Of a stretch of 64,000 bases of DNA, positions 36,291-47,619 are shown piece after piece. The stretch spans positions 292,207 through 356,206 of the forward strand of contig NW_020170383.1 in the NCBI RefSeq assembly GCF_000524195.1, in the 5' to 3' direction. Under the pieces are notes generated by a model, which saw only the letters and a list, made by a program, of their open reading frames with translations, was not told the DNA's origin and ran no database searches. Source of the stretch: Echinococcus granulosus (lineage: Eukaryota; Platyhelminthes; Cestoda; Cyclophyllidea; Taeniidae). Position 1 is the stretch's first letter. Each line of letters opens with the position of its first letter. Made by a program: the position numbers and the translations under genes.

Positions 36291-39200
36291 TCAGGGCAAA
36301 ACGAGGGGACGCGAGCGCCGCTGCACATCATAGGCGTCCAGCGAGGTCGCACGGCGCAGCCTGTATCGATCAGTGGTGTCCAGACCAAGGTTAAAGTTCA
36401 AAATGCTCTGAGAACAGGCCTAAAAAGGTGCCAATACAACGGTTTCGTTTAATATGCACCTATCTGGGCTACACCACGATATTGAAAGGTCGAAAATGCA
36501 CACCGAGAATTTGGTCCAAAATAAAATCTAAAAGCAAACAGCTTTCAAGAGCGCAATCTCAACTGGCCCACTCCGAAGTGCACCCATAAAACAATTAACA
36601 GTGTCACCAAAGCCTGAGTATTTCCAACTAGTGAAGACTCCTTACGTCATTAAGCAGCTTACTGGTTTTCAGAGCCAAGGGGATCTTATCGCTGTGTGTA
36701 TGAAACTAAATTGCTCTTCTCGAAACCTTGTGAGCATTTGTCGCACGAACAAGAGAAAGATTCAAATACAAACCTTCGCTAGTAATATCTTTTTCATTAT
36801 TTTCTAAATTTCAGTTGGTCCTTTAGCAGGAGCATGAATATCACCCCCAACAATGCGATTTCATCGAAAATTTTTAAAAATAAAATGCGATTGTGTGGCC
36901 AAATGATGTTTTGAAAACAACATTTCCCAAATTTTCGAGTAAAATGTGATTGTGGCTGCTTTCTGTGAATTTCCTAACAATAAAAGGTATTGAATGTTCT
37001 ACTGTCCAAACCACAAAACGCAGATAAGGCGGAAACAAGTGATGGAAACCCAAGGTATAGGCTCACCTCGAGATCCCTGGCTGTCTCGACAGAGAGACGG
37101 GTAAATTCGTGGGTGGAGACTGTGAGATCCCTAATATCGAAGTAGTACTTGGTGTACACTGAACTGGGGATGTTTATATTGAACTGGATTATCTCAAGGA
37201 ACTGCCGCTCCAATTCATTCCTAAAACGCAGTACAGTACCAATAAAACCAAAGAGAAAAGGGCTAATGGCAATTGGGTGCAAGAGCAGCGATATCTGAGA
37301 GTGAAGCATACGCCTCATTAATTTGCAATTATGGATACAAGATACACCAGCATTAAAGCAGTTAGCATACAAACCAGCGATGTAGGGGAGTCAACTTAGA
37401 TTGTGACAGCGATATTCACCCAATGACCTGTACGAAGGCGAAACAACTCACACATCGTCCACTTTGAGTTCATCGAGGATTTGGCAGTAGTCGACATTCC
37501 ACACAGCCTGGTCATCCCACACTTTGCTGGCGAGGAGAATGGCACACAGGAGGATACGCTTCCAGTTTGCCACGCCTAGGTATAGAGGACCACCATGGAG
37601 TAGTCTCTCCAGATAAACCTACGCAAAAAGCAATGCAATTTTTAATAGTGCAACGTACTGCAGTACAAATAAATGGAACTATGCTTTGTCTGCTGTGTTT
37701 GCAAAGCTTCCCCAAGGTACACCATATTATTCGATTGCCGTAGAAATGAACCAAAACTATTGCAACAGAGCGGTCTCAGCATCTTTTAAATAGACACACC
37801 ACAATTATCCCACACACACACACAAACATAAGGGGTGGATGGACTACAAGTATAAGGTCAAATCAAATAATCTGGCTGAAAACATCAAAGTAACCTAGTA
37901 ACGAAATTGCCGACCTCAAAAGACGAGCTTAGATTGCAAACATTAATAAACCGGTCAACAAAATACAAACATTTCATATCGAATAAGATATCAAGGAAAA
38001 ACTGGTCCTCTCGAGGAGGAATTTCCTTTGTAAATCGAATAGAGAGAGGGTCTGAAAGCACAGATGTGTGTGTTTAGATGTGAAGTGGGGAAAAGGAGTG
38101 TGGTGATGCAAACGACTAACGCAACTCGATACATTTCGACGGCTCACTTGCGGCACTGGAGGAGTGAAGAACGAGGTCTGCCTGTACACATATCTGCCCT
38201 CTACACAGAAGGAAGCAAACCAATCAGCATTTAGTATTCGCTACAAATAAGTGTCCAATTTTTTTGCATTGCGAGTTGATGGTGTGCACAGAAAATACCA
38301 AGACCATATACCGCCAGTTGTAACAGATAGGAGCTATGCCGACTAGAAGGCGTGGTCACTGTAACTAACACTGTGAAAGGGCATTTGATCCGCAAAACTA
38401 ATATACATACCCCTGTGGAACTAGCTAATGCATTTACACCCGACTGATGCATCTAAATTGCTAAAAATAGAGCCCATTAAAAGTCCCACCCTCACTACAC
38501 TCAATTTTGATGGTGACGCTGTAACAATTTTCAAGATCCCGTTCAGCGTTTTTTTCAAGATAAGGCTAGAATTTAGGTTACAGAAATACGGATGGAAGGT
38601 GATTAGGCAAATGTTCCAGTGAATTTTACTTTGATTTCCTAAAGGTTGCGAAATCCGATAGATTTTCAGTCTCACACAACAAGAAATTTGGGCAGTTCAA
38701 GAATGCCCGACAGCGCAGAACGGAGAGCAGTCATATCAAATGTTGGATGATGACACTTAGACTACTAAAACCAGGAGTTTGGACTTCACATCCTTCGCAT
38801 TGATCGCAATACGAATAGTTAGTTCAAATTAGAATTTGCAAAAAAATATGGCAATCTTGCAAAAGCATACAAGGCTACAGGGGTGACGCCAATGATAAGC
38901 AGTCTCAGGTGAGTGAGAGAACGGAACCGCTTAATCAGGAGACTTTGTGCCAACACGTTTTGGTGATGTAGCACTCACAGTCAAGATTGTGTGCATATTT
39001 CGGGCTAAAGCCTTCACGCTGATTAGTCACCCGAAGCGAAGCAAAAGGCAAAGGAGGCGGCGCGTTTTGTTGCGCGCTCCACTTGAAGCTCCACCGGGCT
39101 TACCTTAACAACCGTCGTCATCAGACGAAAAGGTAGTACATAAAATTCTAACAAGGTGCCAGACTAGGTATGCCTCTGCCTCAATCACAAGGTATTCTGA

Positions 39201-42200
39201 TCTACCAGATCGGTGACAGACAATAAAACCTCAACAGAAAGCATGATTGGAGGCAAAAATAGACCACAATCAAAGGCGATCCAATCCAAAGCGATAAAAA
39301 ATCAAATTTTTATTTTGTATGTTAATTACCCAAAAATGAACAGAAAATTAGAGTTGTGAATCCTGAAATTCCCAATGAGATGCACAATAAATCCAGCATA
39401 AATTTCAATGAGAAATGAAAAGTTTCTAAAGGTAACCAGCCTCTTTCCAAGAAAAACCTTTCACTTTGCCTATAGTCACAGAAATTGATTTAATATAACT
39501 TACTAGGTAGGTGAAGGATCAAAAATGACAACACCATGGACAAAACTAGTTATGCTTCTTTCTCCCATATTTGGCGGTTGAAAGACATATGAAACACGGA
39601 AGACGTAAATGCACGCATCAAATTAGTGACAGCACCTGTGATAAGATTCCTTGAGTTAACGATGAGCACCTGTTCGACAAGACCTAAGGGATAGAACTCT
39701 ACGTTGCTAAAACGTAGATCCTCCATTTCGTCATTACAATTGAGTAAGGTTTTGCTTCCAATGATCAAGAATTCAGTAAGTACTTAGTAGGAATTCTTTT
39801 TGTCCATAAAAATAAAATGATAGTAGGATTTTTTACCCAGTCCATTCAATCCGTATATCAAATCACATTCATTAAAACCAGACGCAATTTGGCGAATGGT
39901 GGATCAGGAACTGAAAAGAATTAAACTTTCAAAACCACTAGACGGACGAAAAGGATATAAACGGGTTCGCGAACATTTCGTTGGAAAAAATTTCAAAATA
40001 TTAGTGAATACAAATAAAGTGGCTGATTGCTAAATAAAAGACACTTACCATAGTAACAATGGCGCACTCGGGAGACAACTGAGCATTTTGGAAGATCTTT
40101 CTGATGAACCGATGGACAGTCTTGAGGCTGGGAGGACGATTAGGATCCTCGTCAGGCGATTGTTCAATCTAAGTTGAAAGAGAAGGAAAGAGGGAAGGGG
40201 AGTGGAGAAAAAAAGGTATTAGTTTATGCATGAGATATATTTTAGCGGGGGAAAAAGGAATTCGATGTCATCTCAAAGAGACAAATTGATTGCAACTTTC
40301 TTCTATCCGTTCAGCATATAGTTTGAATTTCAGACCAGAATGAAAAACAGATTGCATCCTAAAAGTAAAGTCGCACAAACAATATTTCATGAGAGAATAG
40401 CAAGCACGATCAACTGGGGCATGGACAGTCGATTTCACTAGATGCTCGTAGACAATTTAAAAGCCCTGATGTACTTACGCTTACCATCTTAATATGAATG
40501 GACCAGGAAGGAATAATTTGCATATGCAAAAATATCAAGCCAAGGATGTACCAGAGTTAATCATAACACAGAATGTGTCCTATGTTCAATGATGCACTCA
40601 ATCACTACTTCACGAGGGTTAGCAAAAGCTTCGTTGCTTTCACTAAAATCACCAAATAGGAGCCTTTTATGAAATATTAGCGAAAGTGGAGAGAAGAAAT
40701 AAAATAGTGAGAGAAGAGGGATTAAATGAGTCCCCATCTCTTTCACACATATACACAACGAAAAATCTACAAATAGTCCTCGGATGTGAGAAATCTCACA
40801 GGAGTAATAACCATCAAGCAACCGAAAGCAGTTTACTGAAACCATCTCTCTTTCGTTCGGGAGTAGCCCGTGCAGAACCTGAGCTGTGAACCAATCTCGC
40901 TCGGGCCAAAGCCACCACTTGTACAAGGACGGTACAAGGAGTGTCCATCAATCCGACAGGCATCATCATAACTTGACAGAACCAAGACCGCAATCCAATA
41001 AGCCGTAAAAAGCCTGAGCGACTGTGAGAATACGTAAGAAATAAGGTAAGGCAACACAACCAAAAGTCATGCCACCTTGCATTCATAAAGAAATGAACGC
41101 CAATGAACTACTTCGAGTACGCAAACATATTTCGGAAAATGAATGCATGGGCATAGGCTACAGATGAATTCTAGACCCCCTAGGACATAAAGTCGATAAC
41201 CACTACCGATGATGGAAACAGAGACGCTGATCGGAACTAAAGGAGGGCGAAATGGATACCACATACCTGAAAGCACATTATGAGCTTCCCCTAGTGTGGA
41301 TTAACAAAAACAATTGATCGTTAGTTTATAGTAAGAAACAGCTGCTGTTACAGCGTATGCATTACTGATGTGCCCATAGAAAGTAGGAACCTGATTATAA
41401 ACTACACCGTGTCCCTCCGTTGTAAATATCTGCATTCTGTAGGAAAAGACTTTGAATGCCCAAAAATGAAGCTGAAGGTGATTAGGTATCACCCGTTAAG
41501 GACCGAATGAAGTCCTCGGCGAAAAACTTGAACCTTGACCCCTCCGGGACAATCCGACATAGTTTAGCCAACAGAGCGGGAAGAGGGAATGGCCTACCTT
41601 CATAGGATGAAGAGTCTCATCGAAAATATCAAGATCCGCTTTGGCCACACCCGTGGTGCTGCCAGAACGAATTAGTAGACAGATGGCAATCGCGACGGCT
41701 CTAATGGTCGCACGAGAGTCCGGTTTGGATACCGTAGAGCAGTCCAAGTACATCTCCGTTGTTGTATTCGGTCTCCGACTTTCTAAACGCTTCATTCTCT
41801 TTAAAAGCTGGTGGTAGGAGGTCATTGAGGATTTACTTAGTATTAAATTGGCAAATATATTTCAACGAGAATCAGTGTATCACCGGATGGTGCTTGGGAA
41901 TAACTATTAACCTTAGCCATTCGACACATATATTTTGAAATCAAATCACGAAGTAGTGAGATTTGAAGTCGCTAATACGGACGGTAAAAAATCACTGGAA
42001 GACCAAGCTCAGGGCAACCACTAGAACGTAAGGCGACTAGAAGATATCTATGCAGGAATGTGCCTTATGCAAAAGTTACTGCCTCGAAGCATTTTTAAAA
42101 AGCCATGGAAGAATAGTCTAAAATTAAAAGGGCAGCGTATTAACAATTTAATTATCGGCTTGTTTACTTACTTCAAGGTACCAAGACTGTCGACCTACAG

Positions 42201-42866
42201 AAAAACAGCAGACTGGATAAAGGTGAAGTACTTCGGGAAACAACCGAATTAGTTAAAACTAACACTAAGTACGAGTAGACTAAGCCAAATCCAGATAACT
42301 CACGATTTTTCCCCTTGATGAAAATAATTTCCCTTCTTACATTTATTGAGGGGTCCGAATCTTCATCTAAAGTTTAACGAAAGACATCAAGACTAGCTCA
42401 ATCACCGAGGCATAACCTAAACTAAGCTGCTGATGTGCGGCACTATGTCGTGACTGCCCGAAATACGAATACATAAAAAAGGGTAAGTACAGCCTTCCAA
42501 CGGATAAAAAGCACCAAAATAATAAAAACAAACCCTAACAGCTTCCGTACTTTCTGGCTCTCGTTCAGAAATATGCTGAATTTCTTTCACTTGACCGATA
42601 ATGCAATCCCGATCCCTGGGGTGATGATTTGTTGAGATGGGGATAGTATGTGACGGCTGGGCACAAGACACATATTTCATCGAACAATCATCCAAGGTAA
42701 AGTATAATGAGGAAAAGGAAGTGTGCTCTGGAGGAGCGAGAGGGTGAGACTTTGAATAAGAAGGAAAACTAACAGGTGCTTCAGATAACGCCTCCTCGGC
42801 ATTCAGTGGATGCGTTAGATGACCCAGCTTTCGGCCACCGCGGAGACAGGAGAGACAGCTTCCCAT
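36291..42866 (-). CDS. CCNY: Cyclin Y
   Basis: Membrane-anchored cyclin that in animals activates the PFTAIRE kinases CDK14/CDK16 and links mitosis to Wnt co-receptor phosphorylation. Six exons: 42540-42866, 41598-41807, 40049-40168, 37452-37618, 37067-37220 and 36291-36407, giving 364 aa (human about 341). The N-terminus [11 protein letters not shown] has a Gly-2 and nearby cysteines, as expected for myristoylation and palmitoylation like the family's MGNTTSCC. The cyclin box runs over exons 2-5: [11 protein letters not shown], then [78 protein letters not shown] and YTKYYFDIR. The last exon has the basic [12 protein letters not shown] tail, matching the phosphorylated C-terminus of cyclin Y. 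Introns are long (732, 1429, 2430, 231 and 659 bp), unlike most genes here. The exon 1/2 and 5/6 junctions are phase-consistent but less conserved. Confidence 0.95.
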
Positions 42867-44185
42867 GTCCACTAAAAACAACATAAATCCCATTATTGCA
42901 GAGCTTGAGGGCAAACCGCGAAAGATAATCAAAGGACCTTAATGGTTAAGTAGTTTCTGCTGGAAGGCATATATTTGCAGCTAAGAATAAGAGCACAGAC
43001 AATAAAGCAAATTCAGCAGGGGAACATAATTACAGGTGATTGATATTAGTCGGTAAAATTCTAACCAACAAACAGAGTGAAAACAAAACAGCATCAGACC
43101 GCAAGGCCAAACACCCACCCACCATAGGCATGATGAACAACCCACGATACAATAAACAAACTCAAACACAAAATAAAATTAAATAAAAAGGCCGATTAAA
43201 TCGTAGCAGACAAGTGCTCAACAAAAGATTAAAGTGTACCTTGCCTTTACATGCAACAAACTGATAAAAAAGTCATAAGCAAAACACTAGAAAAATTATG
43301 TGCTAAGCAAGGGTCATTTCTAGATTTTACAAGCTTAACCTAACTTTTTACGATCGATGGAAGCTAATAAAAACTGTCAAGTATTGTGTGGTTAAGGGAC
43401 ATGGTACAAGTTGAGCGATCTAAACGCAACTGCATGCCCGCAATAAATTAACGCAAATTCAAAGGCAACTTTTCTATTAAAGACATTCTTATAACAAACG
43501 TTTTCTTTTAATTACCTAATTTAGAAAATGACTACTCAAAATCTTACTGCTGTCTGTCCATCGTGAGCGCGTTTATCGGTGTCGTTTATCGCAGCATCAT
43601 TTATCGATGGTTCCCCCTGCCTAACTTTAGCATAGCTGTCATTGCGTTTGGTTCATTTTGAGTATAAGATTCTTGGCATTCGACTAATTTCATGTATTAG
43701 TTGGGAACTAGGATTCCATGCCAAGATAGCTTCTCTTTTCCCTGTTTATGCCTGACTTCAAACGACCGTAGATTTTGTATAATATTTCAGTATATTCGAG
43801 ACATAGATTGCGGGCCGCTGTTAGGTCTCTGTTTTTCGTATTTTGTAAATAATGTGGTTTTTCAGCCGAGAATATCTACTTTTGGGAATTCACAATTGCT
43901 TTACTAGTAATTCTTGCCCAATGTTCCATCTTTGGCATTGTTTTCTCTACTACTTCTTAAGGTTAATCCCTCGGGACTTACTTGTGTGTTAATGTTAGGA
44001 TTTACTGAGATGTGTGCGTTTTGATAACGAACTTGTTTCAATCCTGGAGATATTTGGTATTACTTTGTTCTTAACCGTCAAATGACGTATTTTAAATAGC
44101 TATGTCTTTTGTGTCAGTGTTGCACTTTTCATTAATCTTAATATTTTTTTCCCTTTTTTGACCATCAAGTTCTCTAGAATTTGAT
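42867..44185. promoter_or_regulatory. Shared head-to-head upstream region of cyclin Y and CDK4/6
   Basis: 1.32 kb between two divergent start codons, and the only place for both promoters. The right part is T-rich, with TTCTCTAG (to 44177) as a possible 5' UTR or trans-splice acceptor nine bases before the kinase ATG. No shared element was proven. Confidence 0.4.
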
Positions 44186-47077
44186 ATGGCTAGCTTAAGG
44201 CCTTTACTACCATTGAATCAAACAGCCTATGGAAGGATTCCATCTGACGATAAGTACCAACCGTCTGACCTCTTGGGTGCTGGAGCATATGGTCGTGTGT
44301 TCAAGGGGACTTCACCTGATGGTCAGGTTGTAGCTCTCAAGGAAATATTAATTCCCGCAGACGACCAAGGCATACCTCTAAGCACACTCCGAGAATTGGC
44401 TGTCCTTAAAAAGGTGCAAGCAGCCAAATCGCCTTATCTTGTACAGTGAGTTTGGTTTTTTTAGTCATCTCGATTTAGGATGTTGGACATATCGTTACGC
44501 CGGAGTGGACCTGATTTGTCCGTGTACATCGTTTTCGAGTTCATCGATTTTGATCTGGCTCAGTTCCTCTCTAACGTCCCACAAGAGACAGGTCTTCCGA
44601 TCACCACCATTAGAGTAATTACTGTGTTTTTTTAAAAACCTTTTTTAAGGAAATGTCTGCTCAATTACTTAAGGGTATTGACTTCTTGCACTCACATCGA
44701 ATAATCCACCGAGATATAAAGCCAGCTAATATCCTTATTGATAAGGATGGGAAGCATTTGAAAATTACGGACTTTGGCTTGTCCCGAGTGCTTGGATGGG
44801 AATCACCTTTGACACCTGTTGTCGTGACTCTGTGGTATCGATCGCCTGAGATCCTTCTTCTTTCGGAATACCTTTCACCTTGTGACGTTTGGGCTGCCGG
44901 TTGTATAATTGTCGAACTATTCAATTTGGCGCCCATATTCAGTGGAAAAACGGATACCGTGGTTCTGCAAAAAATTTTCAAGTAAGGCGACAGATTCATC
45001 GGTATAATTGGTCTTCAGTACTTTGGGATTTCCTCCAGAATCTGAGTGGCCTAAAAATTCATTTTTAAAGTGGATTAATTTCAAGAAAGTAGGCGAGCAT
45101 AGTATTTTGCGGTCCAAGGTTAAAACGAATGACTCTGCTGCCCTTGAGCTAATTGAGGTAAACAATTGTACTCAAGTACTACCTCCATTTAATGTGAATG
45201 GCTCTTCTATCGCTTGGTCTGATTTTACCTCACAGAAGCTGCTGACATTCAATTCAAATAAGAGGATTACAGCCTGTGGAGCACTGAAACTGCCATTCTT
45301 TACAATCGGTTCAAATACGGCATTAGCGGACTTTCGAACTTCAACCTCTGCAGAGACGCAAAGCTCATCAAGCTCTGTTACAGCTGCTGTTATAACACAT
45401 TCTGCTCAGAGTCGAAGCAGTCTGCGAATAGCCAGTAAAAACGCGATGGCTCGCCCCTTTATACCCAGTCGGCATTCTCTCATGCCTGCTCTTTGTCGAC
45501 CCTCCTCTGGCCCGAGAGGTGGAAGAAGCCAAAACGGTGTAAGCCCCGTCGGACCTATGACACGACAACGCGCCGCTGCTTTGGTAGGTGATGCATCTCC
45601 GATACCCTCTGCTTCGACGCGAAACGGTGGACGCCGGCATACGCAACCCACGCGATCTCGCACTTCGCTTGTCCCTGCTCCGACAGTTTCAAAATTGTCT
45701 AATGAGTCTACTATCTCCGCTACAAACACTGCTGTTTTGACGACAGGGACTCCGGCGAACGCCTCAAATCCCACTTTTCGTGGAAGACAGAAAAGAACCG
45801 CGAGAAGGCGCACAGTGATGGGTGTTGAGAAGGCACCTCTTCCGATTTTTCATTTTACCTTTTTTACGACCTGTTAAATGTGTGCGATCAGTGGGTCCTG
45901 TAGTAGACCCCTGTCGCGAATTATCGGTGTCTTTTGTGGAAGCAGTATGCAAAATAGGTGTTGACATACTCTAAGTGGAATTAGTTTCCCACATGCAAAG
46001 TACTAGTGAGGAGTGCAATACCCGCTTATCGCATTTCCAGTTCTGGTTCTTTATTTCATTGAGTGAATGTATTTTATCTAACCTTTAAGCGTAATAGTGA
46101 AATGGTACATTCATGAGCATGAGTGAAATCAGGTTAGTTTATGATCATCGAGTTAATTTTAATGCTAGAAACTGCTGATTCCTGATGACTCACGAAACAG
46201 ACCCCTTCCTGAAAGTGCTAGATAATGGGAATGTTGTCTTCATTATACAAAAGTGTTGTTTTGCAGGCGTTGATGCAAATTAAAGTATATTTATGCATTT
46301 GAAGTTATCACGCTTTTCGGTAGTCTGGTCTATATGTGTAGTTCCTATGCTGACATTAGAACCTTATAGCTTACATTCCACTACTCATTTTTTACATAGG
46401 CGAAACTTAAAACAGTGTGTGAGATGTTGGTAACTGCAGGTGATGAATCAACCAAGGTCGTAGCCCAGTCGCTCACCACGATAGTCAATATGTCTGACGG
46501 TGAAAAAGTGAAGGCGTCTGACTTGAGAAATCTTCCTTCATTAGACGATTCTCAGCCTTGCTTGTATGTCCCTTCCCCTCCCCCATTAAAGAACCTAGCT
46601 TCTTCATCAACCAAACGTTCTGAACCTTCTATTCCCCGCAAGCACATGACGTTTTGTTCCCCTCCAAAAATGCTCAGAACGGCTACAGAATCAGTGCCAG
46701 TGGCAGTGGAGGCGCCCTCGGAGCCATCAACATCTCTTCAGTTGGAGGCGAGCGTCGTCAGTGATGATGGTGAGAGTCAGGTCGGCAGTCAACCATTAAG
46801 TGGTCGCTGGTCTTGCTGGCGCGAAACAGCTCGCAGCATTCCCGACTCTGCAGATCCACAGGAGGATACAACCTTGGATGAGGTCGATTTGGATGATGAA
46901 GGAGAATCGGGTCGCACGGTAAAGGTTCTCGAAGAAACCACCCAGTGTAACGAAGGCGTCTCACAAGAACTGCTGAGCAGTATCAATTCCTTATCCTCCC
47001 TTAGCGAGGTAGATTCAGGCGTGGCTCAATTAGAGGACACTAAAGTTATCAACCGGACGTCAACAAGTGATAACTAA
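44186..47077 (+). CDS. Cyclin-dependent kinase 4/6-type kinase with long C-terminal tail
   Basis: Cyclin D-partnered G1 kinase by similarity. Exons 44186-44445, 44479-44614, 44650-44981, 45019-about 45814 and 46400-47077. Glycine loop GAGAYG at 31-36, VALK lysine at 52, and cyclin-binding helix PLSTLRE at 64-70, which is the CDK4/6 version rather than PSTAIRE or [15 protein letters not shown] is at 152-159, DFG at 173-175, T-loop Thr at about 187 in [14 protein letters not shown], and GFPPESEWP follows the domain IX region as in CDK6. The kinase domain ends near [10 protein letters not shown] (about 45260). A basic, Ser/Arg-rich tail follows, then an acidic, Ser-rich exon ending at 47077. The last junction is uncertain: a phase-0 donor at 45815 (weak GTGATG) gives about 733 aa, one at 45584 (strong GTAGGT) gives about 656 aa, and no splice would stop at 45877 (528 aa). 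The acceptor at 46399 is clear, and I saw no poly(A) signal between 45877 and 46400, so the final exon is placed in this gene. Confidence 0.86.
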
Positions 47078-47142
47078 GTTTCAGTTTTGCAACTGCAGCA
47101 AATTATTTTTTGCGGCTCTATTACGTCACTATATGCCTTTAC

Positions 47143-47148
47143 AATAAA
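47143..47148 (+). terminator. Poly(A) signal, CDK4/6
   Basis: AATAAA 66 bases after the stop codon at 47077. Confidence 0.55.
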
Positions 47149-47619
47149 ATTATATATGCTCTATTGTACTACTGTCCCACAATGCCTTGTAATACTGTCC
47201 CCCTACCCCCAGTCCCCCGTTATTTCTATGGCACAAACTCCCAATAAATGTTCTTGAGTTTAGCGGGTTGGCGAAACTACCTGTGGGTCGTGACGCCAAT
47301 TTCCATTGTAATTGTATCGAATGTAACAAAATCAAAAGTAAAAACGATAAAAATTGCTGTTCAGACTAGGTGCTTTTTCAGTACGGTCGAGGAGAATCGT
47401 TTTTTCCTTGCCATATTTTTATATTTGGTCGGATTGGTCGGTCATCGCCCTTTTGTTCGCCTAAAAAAATATTTTACAAAACTATTTTACGCAGACACAC
47501 GTTGATAGTTTTCACATTAGATAACAATTCACGGTCATTTTTCAGGTTGTTTTGGTTTTATTACCATGCTTCTCTGCTAATAGCTTGAGGACAACTCTGA
47601 TCTTTAGGTTGACATCTCC
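47149..47619. other. Convergent intergenic region (CDK4/6 and CRMP-like 3' ends)
   Basis: About 0.5 kb between two convergent genes. It contains a minus-strand AATAAA at 47557-47562, 58 bases past the CRMP-like stop. No coding exon. Confidence 0.5.
47557..47562 (-). terminator. Poly(A) signal candidate, CRMP-like gene
   Basis: AATAAA on the minus strand, 58 bases after the stop codon. Confidence 0.45.

Noticed and set aside
37811..37825. Short CA repeat
   Set aside because: A small microsatellite inside cyclin Y intron 3; too short to be notable.
39550..39768. 72-codon minus-strand frame within cyclin Y
   Set aside because: Lies in intron 3. The cyclin box continues directly from exon 3 (40049) to exon 4 (37618) without it.
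40561..41276. Several 70-120-codon frames on both strands
   Set aside because: All lie inside cyclin Y intron 2 and lack splice and family support.
45368..45813. Minus-strand frames of 92 and 135 codons
   Set aside because: Shadows of the Ser/Arg-rich CDK tail; biased codons explain the open frames.
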